64,000 nt of DNA from Colius striatus (lineage: Eukaryota > Chordata > Aves > Coliiformes > Coliidae). A model generated the notes under the pieces. That model saw only the letters and a program-made list of their open reading frames with translations. It was not told where the DNA came from and did no database searches. The translations under genes were made by a program, and so were the position numbers. Positions 36,501-47,900 of this stretch are shown here, in pieces; within the stretch, counting starts at the first letter, position 1; every line of letters starts with the position of its first letter. The stretch covers positions 94,074,362-94,138,361 of the forward strand of contig NC_084759.1 in NCBI RefSeq assembly GCF_028858725.1. Direction: 5' to 3'.

Positions 36501-39500
36501 GCAGTGTTTATGTCTCCTCAGGTAGAATTTGTAGATTGTCTTGACATTGAAAGGCACAAAAGTAGAGAACAGAGCATCTGAACCTCTTAATACTGTTTAT
36601 CTTCTACAGGAAATGGCAATGAAAAGAGATAAATAAAGGATAGTGAATACATTCCTGCAGATACACAGATACATATATGAAGAATGCATATTAAGGCATT
36701 ATGATTTTCTTTTTATTATCATCAAAATATTTGTGTCTGTTTCCAAGAAGTCGAATAGGATTTGATACCACTTTGAACTGTGTAGAATTTAAGGATTGGA
36801 GTTTTAAACTTTAAAGTTTTCTTTGGTAACTTTTCCTTAGCAGCATGCATGTAGAGATTTCAACCGGATGTCTTAGATTCTGCCATTGACTTCAGGCTTG
36901 AAGTCCTGATCCCTGCAAACAGAAGTTGCTGAGAGTGATTTATGAATTCAATTTGAGTCAGAATTTCCATTTTAAGGATACAATCTTGGAGATTGCTGAT
37001 AGCTTTTGAGATATAGAGACGTTTACATTCTATTAAAGTTCACCAAAAAGTATCAGGTTTTGATCTTTGTTCTGTAGCTACTTGAAAAATAGAGTTGAAA
37101 TGTCATGTCAGAATTGGGGACTGTAGTTTCTTCTACATACCATTTATTTAAATATCTAAAATGTATGTTTTTATGTAGATACTCTCCTTAAATATTTTCC
37201 ACCACTGGACAAGCAGAGAAATGCAAAACTTTCCATTCTAAAGGATCATGATCTCTTAGAGTAGGTATCTGGAGATTTTTTTTCCCTGTAATCTTTCTTT
37301 TCAGTTTATCTAGGAGTCAAATTTTACTTCTAGTAACAAAATCCACTATAAAATAATTATTTGTTTTTTAACGAACTGCTTTGCTTGCTGTTTGTCAAAG
37401 AATGTATAAGTGGTTAAAACCAGTATCAAAGCTTGAGATGGGTGACACACTGTAGCTTGAAACTTATCTGTGGGTAGCAGCAAAGTAAAGGGAGTTAAGG
37501 AGTCCTCTGGTTTCGAAGGGTAGATCTTCTCTTGCTGACACTTGTCAGGAAGAAACCTGTGAAAGATTAGTTATACTTTCTGCATCTCATTGCTTTTGGT
37601 CTTTTTAGAAACCTGACCTTTGGATGGGATGGACCATCTTGGAGACTTCTCACAACAGTCAAGTTGTTAAGTCTCGGAGCAGATGAATTGTAAGTTTCTG
37701 AATATTTAGATAAAGTGCATGTGCCGTTTTCCTTTACTTGCTCTTTGCTGGCCATGTGTGAGAAACTGGGACAATTGTTTTGGATTTCTTATCTCAATGA
37801 CTCCAGGTGAGAAGTGAAAAGGTGAAAGACAGAGGACACCATATACTGCAAAGTCATTGTGTATTTGCTGCTTTGGTCTTGTGCTTTCTTGTGTTAGATA
37901 CTAGACACACCCCATTGTTTTTCCTTTCTGTTTTGAGAACCAGATATTTCTTCAAGGTTCAAACTCCAGACCTTTTTCCTGTTGGTTTAATGGGACTTTA
38001 AAGGTTATTGACCATGCTTGATTTCTTTGAAGCATGTGTTCCACAGATTGCTTCTGAAATTTCAGAAATTCAATGACAGTGCAGGTTTGATCGTTTGTTC
38101 CAAATGGCAAGTCTGCCTCAACATTAACAGAAAATGGTTACCTAGGCTTTGCTTGTAATAGTCAATTTTTTCTTTTAAAAAGTTTTCTCTTGTTCAAAGC
38201 TGTTTATGCATTGAATATTCATGACTGAGTGGAATAAACTGGTGATAAGAACTAAAAATAAATCCCCATGGTAGCGGTTTCAAGCCTAGGTGAGGTGAAG
38301 TTTAACAGAAACCACGCTAGTGAGTTCTGAGTGATTAGCTCTTACTCCTCGCTGGTGCTGCTGAAGTTGGTGGCAGTGTGACAGAGCAGTAAAGACCAGA
38401 AGGATTGGTCAAAGTGCAGATGGTGGCTTTGGCTGAAAGGGTGGGGATTGAGGATTGGAACCGCCACACCAGTTCATTCATGGTTTATCAGTCTCATACC
38501 TGAATGCTATGTGCCTTTTTCATGTATGCTAGCCTTACTTGCCTTCTGCTAGCAGTGTGATTCTCAGCATAACTGTATGTTTATCATTCAGCAAATGATT
38601 GTATGTTGTTAAAATATTTTGGTTCTAGTACCTGCTGGAGGAGAACACTGCTTGGTGATGTAATTTCAGCCAGAAATGAACAGCAGTCTTTGAATATAAC
38701 AGCAAAAATATGCCATTTTTTAATAGAAGAGACACAGCATGTCCTTCTTCAGGTAATTTTACAAAGCTTATGCGAAGCCTTGTAAAAAAGTGAAAAGTAT
38801 TTAACCTTTCTCTACCTACAGAATAAATGTGTTTGTCAAGGTTACCTCTTAAAAGAAAATGTAGACTTGTATGATGTGGGTACATAATATGTTGCAGACC
38901 TGCCCTGGCTGCCTTGTTACTGAAAGTGAAGGCTGTGTTCATTAAAGCCAGTTAAGCCAAATGAACTGCCCATGTCAGCCAGTCTCTTGCAAGGAAGGTC
39001 CATGCTCGTAGAAAAACAATCTCTCTTTCCATTCTGAATTTTGGCAAACAAGCATGTACTTAATGTCGAGTTGGATAGCTGTCATGGAGAAAGATTATTA
39101 AAACTGCACTTTTGGTAAGGAAACGTGTGTGCACAGAGCTTGAGGTGAATCTGGTCTTATCTTGAGGATAGTATGGACTTAGGAGCCTGATAAGCATTTC
39201 CCTTCCTCTCCTTGTTTTCAAACTGCTTGCTATCCACATGATTTTTTTTAATTTGTTTTCCTTTTTTTTTTTTTCCCCTTTTACTTATTACGTTTTGTCT
39301 TGTGGGAGTTTTAAAACAAAATACTGTTTTGACGTGGTTCATGGAATCCTTACCACAGATGAGCTTTTATGTTCGTGTTCTGTGTTAAACAATACAGGTT
39401 TTTAATAATGTCATCCCATTTGTATAAAATTCAGATTTCCCAGTTGAAAAGGGATCAAGAGACTCTCAAAAAGCATCTGTCTTTGGTGGAAGCACTGCGC

Positions 39501-39569
39501 TCGGAAGAACTGAAGGTACTACAAAAATCAGCTGAAATTCTTTGTGAATTGACTGTGGCAATGACTTGA
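30462..39569 (+). CDS. SETD4: SETD4, SET domain-containing protein 4 (lysine methyltransferase family), complete
   Basis: Ten coding exons join in frame to 439 residues (human SETD4 has 440): 30462-30531, 30981-31076, 32937-32974, 34423-34511, 35168-35597, 36347-36521, 37179-37260, 37609-37689, 38629-38752 and 39435-39569. All introns are GT-AG. The N terminus is very basic ([15 protein letters not shown]). The split SET domain begins at [20 protein letters not shown] (57-76). Its core motifs are [10 protein letters not shown] (Asn235-His236) and [13 protein letters not shown] (Tyr271). The region [15 protein letters not shown] and a C-terminal helical part form the Rubisco-LSMT-type substrate-binding domain. 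Family knowledge: SETD4 is reported to methylate histone lysines and to be linked with quiescent progenitor cells; its exact substrate is debated. The start codon is chosen from the basic start it shares with mammalian SETD4. Confidence 0.95.
30981..31076 (+). CDS. SETD4: SETD4 coding exon 2
   Basis: This 96-base exon encodes [20 protein letters not shown] and [11 protein letters not shown], matching the FIELRKWLK...FQDSNL part of mammalian SETD4. The acceptor is TTTTTAG and the donor G|GTAAGG. Confidence 0.9.
31467..32385 (-). mobile_element. CR1 LINE fragment in SETD4 intron 2, antisense
   Basis: This has the same subfamily and 3' tail as the copy at 20.1 kb, which it resembles very closely. 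On the minus strand it reads [31 protein letters not shown], then shifts frame at REVLLP and recovers [21 protein letters not shown]. Near its 5' end about 50 bases are missing that would hold the F/YADD motif: the sequence jumps from a FNIFIND-like stretch to [13 protein letters not shown] text. Confidence 0.92.
32937..32974 (+). CDS. SETD4: SETD4 coding exon 3 (38-base micro-exon)
   Basis: This exon encodes [13 protein letters not shown], the conserved opening of the SET domain. The acceptor is CTGTTTCAG and the donor CAG|GTTAGT. Confidence 0.92.
32975..34422 (+). other. SETD4: SETD4 intron 3
   Basis: This intron is about 1.45 kb. A 104-codon minus frame at 33697-34011 has no recognisable homology. 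Confidence 0.75.
34423..34511 (+). CDS. SETD4: SETD4 coding exon 4
   Basis: This 89-base exon encodes [20 protein letters not shown] and SSCLGEYIM. The acceptor is CCCTTAAAG and the donor GAG|GTAAGT. Confidence 0.93.
35168..35597 (+). CDS. SETD4: SETD4 coding exon 5 (largest)
   Basis: This 430-base exon is entered in phase 2 after CTCATAG. It encodes residues 98-241, including [31 protein letters not shown] and [12 protein letters not shown]. The donor is CAG|GTAAGA. Confidence 0.96.
35598..36346 (+). other. SETD4: SETD4 intron 5, with TA microsatellite
   Basis: This intron is 749 bases. Two TA runs (36249-36262 and 36275-36293) lie shortly before the exon 6 acceptor. Confidence 0.8.
36249..36293. 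repeat. Paired (TA)n microsatellites
   Basis: Seven and about nine TA units are separated by AAATAAGATTTT. The two runs can pair with each other or within themselves. Confidence 0.85.
36347..36521 (+). CDS. SETD4: SETD4 coding exon 6
   Basis: This 175-base exon encodes [16 protein letters not shown] through the SET-core [20 protein letters not shown]. The acceptor is TTCTTGAAG and the donor CAG|GTAGAA. Confidence 0.95.
37179..37260 (+). CDS. SETD4: SETD4 coding exon 7
   Basis: This 82-base exon encodes [20 protein letters not shown] and LKDHDLL. The acceptor is TTATGTAG and the donor AGA|GTAGGT. Confidence 0.9.
37609..37689 (+). CDS. SETD4: SETD4 coding exon 8
   Basis: This 81-base exon encodes [20 protein letters not shown] and SLGADE. 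The acceptor is CTTTTTAG and the donor ATT|GTAAGT. Confidence 0.93.
37690..38628 (+). other. SETD4: SETD4 intron 8
   Basis: This is unique intron sequence with nothing else recognised. Confidence 0.8.
38629..38752 (+). CDS. SETD4: SETD4 coding exon 9
   Basis: This 124-base exon encodes [20 protein letters not shown] and ends [12 protein letters not shown]. The acceptor is GGTTCTAG and the donor CAG|GTAATT. Confidence 0.93.
38753..39434 (+). other. SETD4: SETD4 intron 9
   Basis: This is unique intron sequence with a long T-rich tract near 39243-39276 and no nested gene. Confidence 0.8.
39435..39569 (+). CDS. SETD4: SETD4 coding exon 10 (terminal)
   Basis: This exon gives 44 codons plus TGA, encoding [20 protein letters not shown] then [19 protein letters not shown]. 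It is rich in Leu, Glu and Lys and probably helical. The acceptor is AAAATTCAG. Confidence 0.94.
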   Translation: MSQLKRDQETLKKHLSLVEALRSEELKVLQKSAEILCELTVAMT

Positions 39570-40064
39570 CCCACCTGGAGCTGTGGTAGTTGCGGCTGAT
39601 TTGTGATCATTTGCTGTGGATGTGCCTTGTTCAACTGTTATAATGGACCTGAGCAGCAAAGAATAATGTAAAAAGCCATCAGAATATGCCTCGTTTTGTG
39701 TAGAGGGTCACTCAGGACCCAGAGTCTTACTTTGTTCTTTGATGACTTCTTTCAGTGATACAAAAGTTTATCCCAAATGGTCATGGGAGCACAGGCTCAT
39801 CACATCTCGTCAAAATCGTGGCTACTGTGTGTGAAAAAGCTTCTGGGGTAATTTGAGCAGCCCACCGGGATCATGAGTTCCAGTAGTCGTGGAATTTACA
39901 GCTGCCTGTGTGGCTAAAGTGTGGGTCATTGGGTCAAGCAGATATTCTTGAGCATGTATTTAGGCTCTGGCACTTGACAAAGAGTGCAGAGACACATTTG
40001 CCCTGATCTGTTACTTTTCTCTGAAATCTGTACAGGTCCTGTAGTGCCTGTTCGTTGCTGGACT

Positions 40065-40070
40065 AATAAA
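40065..40070 (+). terminator. SETD4: Candidate SETD4 poly(A) signal, proximal
   Basis: AATAAA lies about 500 bases after the stop codon, followed by a G/T-containing stretch. Confidence 0.5.
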
Positions 40071-40606
40071 TGTGGACTAAAGCCCTTGTGACCAACTCCA
40101 AATCATTCTGTTTGCAGTTTCAGCCCAAATAGTTCTTGAACTTAAGGAAGTTCCCTCGTTTACTCTCAAAGCTCCCTTCAGACTTGAAATCCTGTTCTGA
40201 CTCCTGCTGGGCATATTAACTGAAAGTATGTATCACTGAACTTTTTTTGGAAGCCCACCCAGGCATTTAATTCTGTTTCCCGTCAATTCTGGTGATCACA
40301 CTGAGAAATGTTCCTGTCCTGTCTACAGGGGGATAGTCTCGTGAGCCGCCTTTTAGTTCTGCTTAAGCTCCCTATATTGTTGAGAAAAGACAGAGAGTTC
40401 TTCAAAGGGCATTTCAGGGCAGGGTCCTTATTTAAGCTGTATAGAAGTCATTATGATTGTGACTGTGTTGTGACTATTTCCCGTTGTGTGGGGAATCATA
40501 TTTAATCGATTTTTGTAGTTATTTTTTTTTAGGATTTTTTACAAACTGTGTTTTAAAAAGTATTTTTGTATGTTCTTCATTTTCTACAAGACCTCTCTCT
40601 TTCTGA

Positions 40607-40612
40607 AATAAA
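40607..40612 (+). terminator. SETD4: Candidate SETD4 poly(A) signal, distal
   Basis: AATAAA lies about 1.04 kb after the stop, followed by TGGTGTACAG. Either this or the proximal signal may be used. Confidence 0.5.
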
Positions 40613-40639
40613 TGGTGTACAGCAGTAAAGGCATTCTAT

Positions 40640-41839
40640 CTGGAGCTCTGAGAAAGTCTCTAAGCTAGAAGGATATGTTGGTTTATGTTCCAAGGACTAG
40701 GAGAACTGAGAAGTGTAACAGTTCACTGTTACTCAGTTCTTGGGTTTGAGGTGTCATCTTTATAACCTCTTGTAGGACTAGGAAATTCTGCAAATAAGTT
40801 TGTGTTGGGTTGGGTTTTTTTTTTTGTTTGTTTTGTTTTTTCCCCTCTACCTTGTTTACTCTAATGCACTGAGATGCTTTTGTACTCTCCGGCTTTCTGC
40901 ATTGTTCATTGGGAGACGCTGCCAGTGAGCGGTACTTTGCATTTCAGAGCAGAGGGCAGGGTGAATGGGTTGGGAGAGGAACAGAAGTGCTTTCTGGAAC
41001 TAGATGGCCCCAAGGATATAATAAATATTCTTCTCTCTTATTTGCCTGAACTGTAGCTTTTAACCCTTGGAAGTCACTTGGCACTATATTTTATGCTCTA
41101 GTCAGTCCCATTCTGAAGTGGGACGAGATGGCTGTATTTGGGAATGCCATCTTCTTATCTCACTGAGATCAAGTCTCATCAGCTCACGTTAGGGTCCTTC
41201 TGTACCACTGAACCTGCCTACAGCAGACATATGCAGGGCTGAGACCCTGTCCCTGTGACCGTTGTTATTTCATTTAATTTAGTTCTGCAAGAAGTTCTAC
41301 AGATGTCAGGAATGACACAAAGAGGATGACTTGAGCATTCACAGTGCAAGAAGTAAGAGCTTTCAAAGGAAGCTTAAAGTCAGATTCAAGACTAAGAATG
41401 TGGTAACAAATCTGTTGATGTTGGAATATGGATACTACAATTGATGTGAGGGCCGAGCACAGATATGGAAGGCAGAGCTGTTGGTTACCAGTCAGTCAAA
41501 CAGCTTTCTTCTTGGATGGTCCTCTGATCTCAAAATACTTGAAGGGTGTTGATGGCAAGTGGTGTATATGCTTGGCCTGTGCTTGCTCTGTAAAGGTGTT
41601 GGTGGATGCTGTGGGAAGAAGGGTATTGGGCTGGAGGGATCCTTGCTTTAAAAATGTCCTGTAGTTCTAGTGATTAGAGTTGAACTGCTTGAACTCTTTT
41701 GTTTTAATAAAAAAAACCCCCTATTCTTTAAGAACAGATGTGTTTCTTATTTTATAATTTTACAAAGAGATGGTACCAGATTTAAAGAAGATAATGCAAA
41801 TTGGTTGATTTTGTTTGTTTTTTTCTTTTTCTGACTATT
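40640..41839. other. Intergenic downstream of SETD4
   Basis: No exon is recognised. A T-rich run lies near 40815-40848. Confidence 0.5.
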
Positions 41840-41974
41840 TTCCTTCCTTGGGTGTCTTTAAGACCCGCCTGGACATGTTCCTATGCAACCTGATCTAGGT
41901 GAACCTGCTTCTGCAGGGGGGTTGGACTAGATGATCTATAAAGGTCTCTTCCAACCCCTACCATTCTGTGATTT
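41840..41974 (+). mobile_element. CR1 LINE 3' end, short fragment
   Basis: This is about 135 bases from CTTGGGTGTCTTTAAGACCC to CTACCATTCTGTGATT, the last part of the younger CR1 subfamily. Confidence 0.92.
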
Positions 41975-44900
41975 TAAGAACAGCTTCAGTATGATGTGTC
42001 TTTCAAGATGGATACCAGTTTGACAGAGGTTTATTTGCTTTTGTATTGCACTATAGACTACACATTTATACCAGGTGGTTTGAATATGGACTCTACTTCA
42101 GTAACTCCTACACAGAGTGCAGGGAATGGGTCTGGCAGTACAGGAGAGTAAGCACTATGAATTGCTTGTCTGTCTCTTGCATGGAAGCACAGCAGTAAGC
42201 CCCTAACTTTACCTTAAGCATTGTAGCAAGTGTCCTGGATAGAGCCATATGTGTTTAACGTCAAAGGCAAAATACTGCCCGAACAAACTATGGATCTGCA
42301 ACTAGTGGTTTTGTAACACATGTGAGTTGCAATGGATTTTTAACAGGAATAAACCAGCAGGACACAGGTCACAATTCAACATTTGTGTCTGTATATTCCT
42401 AATCAGCAAAAGCTTAAATTCTTTTTTGAATCAGATCTAAACTATGCACAAGACAGGGCATCCTAAGCTGGGCTGAGAGCTAGGATGCCTGAGGAAGTAA
42501 CTGCCCTGGGAGTGCTCTCCAGCTGTCTTAGAGAACACTAAATCAACTTTACAAAGAGTGAAGATGCTTTCTCCCAGCCTCTGCTTTAACTAGAGCCCCT
42601 TTGAGCTGCAGACATCTTAATCACTTAGCTGTAGTGACATGGGGTTAACATTTGACTCTGACTCCCTGTTAGTCTAAGAAGGGATTTAGCTGTGATCTTA
42701 GTGTAGAAAGACATACTTTATTTCCCTGTTTATACACGTTTCCTTTCAGATCGTATCAGCAGATCTCAGCAACAGTAGGAATAAACCCCAGCTTTTTACC
42801 ATTAGCAATACAAACCTGGTGTAGACCATAGCAGTGAGTGAGATTCTCTTGTGCAGTGCTCCTCAAAGAAAGCTAAGGTAGGAATACATTATGTGCCTGC
42901 AGTAAAGACACTGGGTTCGGGTAGGTGCAATGAGAGAAGCTTTATTTCTTGTGAGAACAGTGTAAGACAGAAATTGCACCACCATTTAAAATTTTTTTTT
43001 AGAAGGGATTTGATTTAGTGCAATCTGAGATCACTGTAAAAGGAGAATCATGAAACCTCATGACAGCATTTTTCCTGTGTCAATTTATGTAAATATGGCA
43101 TGGATTTTGTTTGATCTTCTACAGAGAATGGCTTCTAGTTTAGAGTTTTCTTCAGCTGTAATGTGTGGAGATCATCCATCATTGCTAAGTGCCTTCAGAC
43201 CTGTCTGTTTCAGGACAAGATAAGGGAGTATCAACTCTCATTCCCTGATAATTAAAGCTTTTAGGTACGCTATGAAAACATTTCAAAGATGACATTCTCA
43301 AAAAAGGAGCTTTTAAAAATGATGTCTCCCAGGGTGTGTAGCCCCTCCTCACCTAGAACATAAAGAATACTCCTTAAAAAGTGGCACACTTGGACATAAT
43401 TTGAAGTGGGTTTTTTGCAGTAAGCACATCTGTGACTATGATGATGAAGGTAATGAACTCTAGGACAGAGGAAAATTGTTCCAACAGAACTTTAAGGGTT
43501 TCTTCACACAATAAATATGAACTATAATTATTAAAAGATTTACAAATTTTCCCTCAATTTGAGATGAGCAGTTATATCTGAACCATGTGAAATTCACGAT
43601 TTTTATAATTGTGGTAAAAAACAGGGAAATCACAGCTTGATGACTGAATTCAACTTAGAAGAGCTTGGTTTTAATGCTATCTAACAAAGCTTAGGTGGCA
43701 TCACTGTACTGCAGGTTGGAGTGGACCTCCCCTCCCCCACATGTCCCCCTGAATGTTTTTGTGGATATCTACAACTTCAGTTTTACATTTTAGAAATCAC
43801 TGCAGTATTCAGTAGAAAAGCAAAGATACTCGATGAACCCCAAACTAAATTGTGTGAAATTAGTGTGAAACCAATGCAATCTCTGTGTTGTCCACTAGAT
43901 GATGCAACTGTACTACAGAGAATTAAGAAATTACAGTCTATCCACATGCAATGATAATCCTATTTACTGTATTATATTTTTAGTAGTAAAAGCTGTTGTA
44001 TTCAATGGTACACCATGGTTGGTATCAGATAAGCAGTTGAAAATGTAGTTTTCTTTCTACTGTTGTCAAGTGAAGCTTGAAGCTTTGTGATCTTTTATCT
44101 TTTCTCAATTTTATTGTGTTTTAACTTTGATGGAGCTGCTCTTCTCTCAAGTTGAATCATGTCATTCTTTCCTGAAACTATCACCCACGACCTAAGCAAT
44201 AGTTCAAATCATCTTTGTTACGTTAACTTGACCCTAATGGTTTAGCTAGTGGGGTTACAGTGAAGACCTGTCTCCTCATGTGCATTTTTCTTCAGAGATT
44301 AGGGGACAGATCCTTCTTTTGCACAGATCTCTTTCAATAATGTCCTTTGATGTGGCTGATTGAACTTGTACTGAAACATTTCCTCTGCATAGGGCAATTT
44401 TGTGGACTCTCCCTTGTGTCAGTTCTCAAGTGTCTCATGGTAATAAGATGATGGGGATTCTTCACTGCCTGTTTTCATGATTTTAGTCTGCTTATTCCTT
44501 TTAATGGATGACTGCTGTGTTGCTCAGTTTCCCAGGGGCTTCTGAAACAGCCAGTGTATGTCTACTCTGCCTGTGCTTAGAGTCCTTTCAGATCGTCCCA
44601 GTTTCCTTACAGCTAAAAAGAAGAGGAATGGGGAGATTCGCTGCTTGTAAATCTACTATTTTCTCCTGAAGTCATCTCTCCTGTTCCTTAGCTCTTTCCT
44701 CCTGCCTCCAGTGCTGGACCATACTCCAACAGGCCAATTTGGAGAGCACTGAAGTCGATTGGGCTCTGTTACCACCCTGTGCATGGCAGCGGGCAGATAT
44801 TTGAAGTGCACCTTCAATGTGAGAATGTTTTTCTTCTTTACATACACCTGTACTTGTTCAAAGTCTGACAGGGCCATCTGTGTTCCTCTCCACTAGGGTA

Positions 44901-47900
44901 CCAGAGCTGGTCTGGAAAAATTGTTAGATGAGCCCTCTAGATACATCCCACAGGCACTGGATGTGCTATTTTCATAGCTGTCTCCTGCTGGGGCTGCTCT
45001 GGAAGGAGCTGGCAGTGGCAGTTTGGCTCTTTTGACCCTTGACAGGCAATGATGAATGTGGAGAGGACAGAGGGATGCTCTCAGCATGAGGCTGGTGCCA
45101 TGTCTGGCTGTACCACCCTGCCTGGGCTGGCATCCAGGGCCTGTATCTCTATCTGTAGGAAGACTCCTCTTTGCAGCAAGAATGTGCCAGTGAATTTGTG
45201 TATCCTTCCCACGAGGTGAACTTTGCATGGACAGAGACACTTGGTGTGGGTGGGCTGGCCTGCAGAGGATGTTGACGAGAGATCAGAAGGGACCATGCCA
45301 TCCCAAGATGACTCATGCTGCTCTGAACTGTTTTTGATGAGTACTTAGATGCTGGACTAGCCAGTCCCTGGCTCAGGACGGGGAAATCACTGTGTAGGTC
45401 GTATGACACTCCTAAAGGCCTACTAGGCTGGGCTGTGGAGCTGCAAGGGAAAGGGTGGGCTAGGACAGGATGGGTGGAGTGGTCCCACTGGAGAGGGTAT
45501 GTTTTGTACACTAATAAAGAGCACACACACTTCTTTGGCTTTTCTCTGTCTGTGAGTTCATGTAGATAACTGGACAGTCCTGCTGCCCTGTCAGAAATTG
45601 TGTGGTGGCCAGACTGGCCATCTCTGTGCAGAGTGGGGAGGAGATGGGAAGGTGAGAGGGGCAAACATACAGTCTGGAAAGTAGCTGTTAGAACATTTTA
45701 TAGGCAAGTATGTCTCTATGTGCCATGTTGTGGCTAGCCAGTGCTATCCTAGCTTCATGAGGGCAGGACTACTTGGTTTACTTAGTTTTGTAACCCTGGT
45801 TTGACCTTTTTTTGGCAATATTTGTCCTTCAGGCCCTAGGCTGAAGGATAAGGGAGAAAGAATGTGGTTTGTGCTAGAGCTGCAGTGATAGAGAGAGCCT
45901 TTTGATTGTGCTGGTCCACCTGGGTGTCTCATTGCTCCATGCTGTCATACACAGATGAAGATCAGCCTGGAATCCCTTAGTGTTTCCAGGCCTCCCATTG
46001 TCACTCACTGGTGGGGTTGCCCTGCTATGTGGAATAGGAGCTGGAGGATGTGAGCTGCTCTGGCTGGGCTACTCTTGGGTATGGAGCTGTCTAGTGAGGC
46101 AGCGCACTGTATTGGAGGAAACAGAAAGCAATGAGCCATCCCCACATTTCTCTGGCATTTCAAATGAGATGCCCTCATGATCACCCCTATGAATATACTT
46201 CAAAGCTAAGATGGTGTAGATGGTCAGAGTCATGGACTTTGAGCACACAGCCAACAGCATTCACAAAGACGACATAGGTGTGGCATTTAAGACTGCTCTT
46301 TTGTGTCACATTTGATAGAAATTGGATATTGTGTTCAGAAAATATGTGAGAGTGTAAGTGGAGAGTGACATATTGAGACATACAGAGGTTTGTTTTCTTG
46401 TGCATTCAGGCTAGAATCACAATAGAAGGTTAGCAGTTTTGAACCCAACCTTGAGCTTAACTGTTGGAGAGAATGGCAATGATGGCTACTTGCACTCCTA
46501 CAAAGAAGTCTCTGGCTATGGAAATGGCCATTCTTTTTCTAGATACAGATAGATAACCATGTCTGCTTTGCACAGGCCCTGAGGAACACAGCAGATCAGT
46601 CTGGTCTGAACCTCAGGAGGCTTAACATTGTCTCTACCCCTGTCTACTTCCAGCATAAACTGTGAAAAATCAGTTCATCCAATATCTATTTTATGCTGAC
46701 TTAATTCCACTTGGCTTGAATGGAGTTATACCTTGTCTTTTTTATCTGGCCTCTGTGCTTCATTAGGCATAATTGTAGTCCAAAGTTTGCTGACAAAAAT
46801 CAATTTATGTTGAGTTCAAACTTCACTTTTTCGTTCTTTTTTATTTCAATTATAGGGGAGTTGCTACAGATTAGAGAGAATGACTCTTCTTTCAACCTAC
46901 TCCTTGCACTGGAAGGACCAGATTGTAGGTTGAGCTTTACCACTCGAGGAAAACTCTGTGTGTGTGAGAGAGAGCTCAAATTCCACTCTGAGCAGTGTGT
47001 CTGGATTGGGTAAGAGGTGGCTAGGTATGCTGCTGCTCAACCTGTCATCAGATATATATCTTGGCCTTGGCTCTCCTGAAGTGCATTACACTTGAGTTGT
47101 GACTGGGGTAAGATCTTGCACTGTGGGTGGAAGTCTCACGCTCCCAGGAGTTGCACCACCTCAATCTTGAGTTAGCTCTTTATCTTCTCCAGTGCAAGCA
47201 CAGAGGCAAAGCCATAGAGGAACAGCACCTGGCATAGAAGAAGTGCCATGATCAGGCTGTCATATGCCTGACTTTTTACTGAAAGGAGTGCTGTTCAGGT
47301 GGAAAAAACAGAATTTGGTTCTTACTCTGGACTTTCAGAAGGCAAAGAGCTCCTTTGGCATAGCAGTGACTGGAGAGTACCTGACCAGCCACATCTATGC
47401 AGCTGAGCAATGCAGGAAAGGCTTTTTAATGTTCCATGAGACCTTCACATGCTGGTCATAATGTATGTGTGCCAGGCAATCGATCTACTCCTGTGCACAG
47501 ACTGATTCGTATCACCTGTACATGCTCTGGCCACCTGGGCCTTATAAATAAAGCCACATGTGCACAGTAAAGCCACTACTTTCATGCTTGTGGGGCTTGT
47601 TGGCAAGTGGATCCTTGGTTTATACCTCCCAGAGAACAATGAGGGAACTTGAGGCAGGAGTCCTTTCCTGAAATGCAAAGAAACATCTCTGCTGAAGTTT
47701 TGAGCTGTAACATCAAAAGTAGATGGAAATTTGTGTCTCAACATCGATTATTAACATATTTTTCAAAATTCTTGGGAAAATCACCTGATGAACACTTCTC
47801 CTCACCAGAAAGAAACCAAACCAAACCAAACCAGAAGCAGCACTGGAAAAAACATGAGTTAATAATTCCTAATTTCAAAAGAAAAGGTTTTTGTTAAAGA

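Noticed and set aside
45149-45664. 171-codon minus-strand frame in the gene-poor interval
   Set aside because: No domain, no splice structure and no codon-level signal recognised; overlapping frames of similar length exist.
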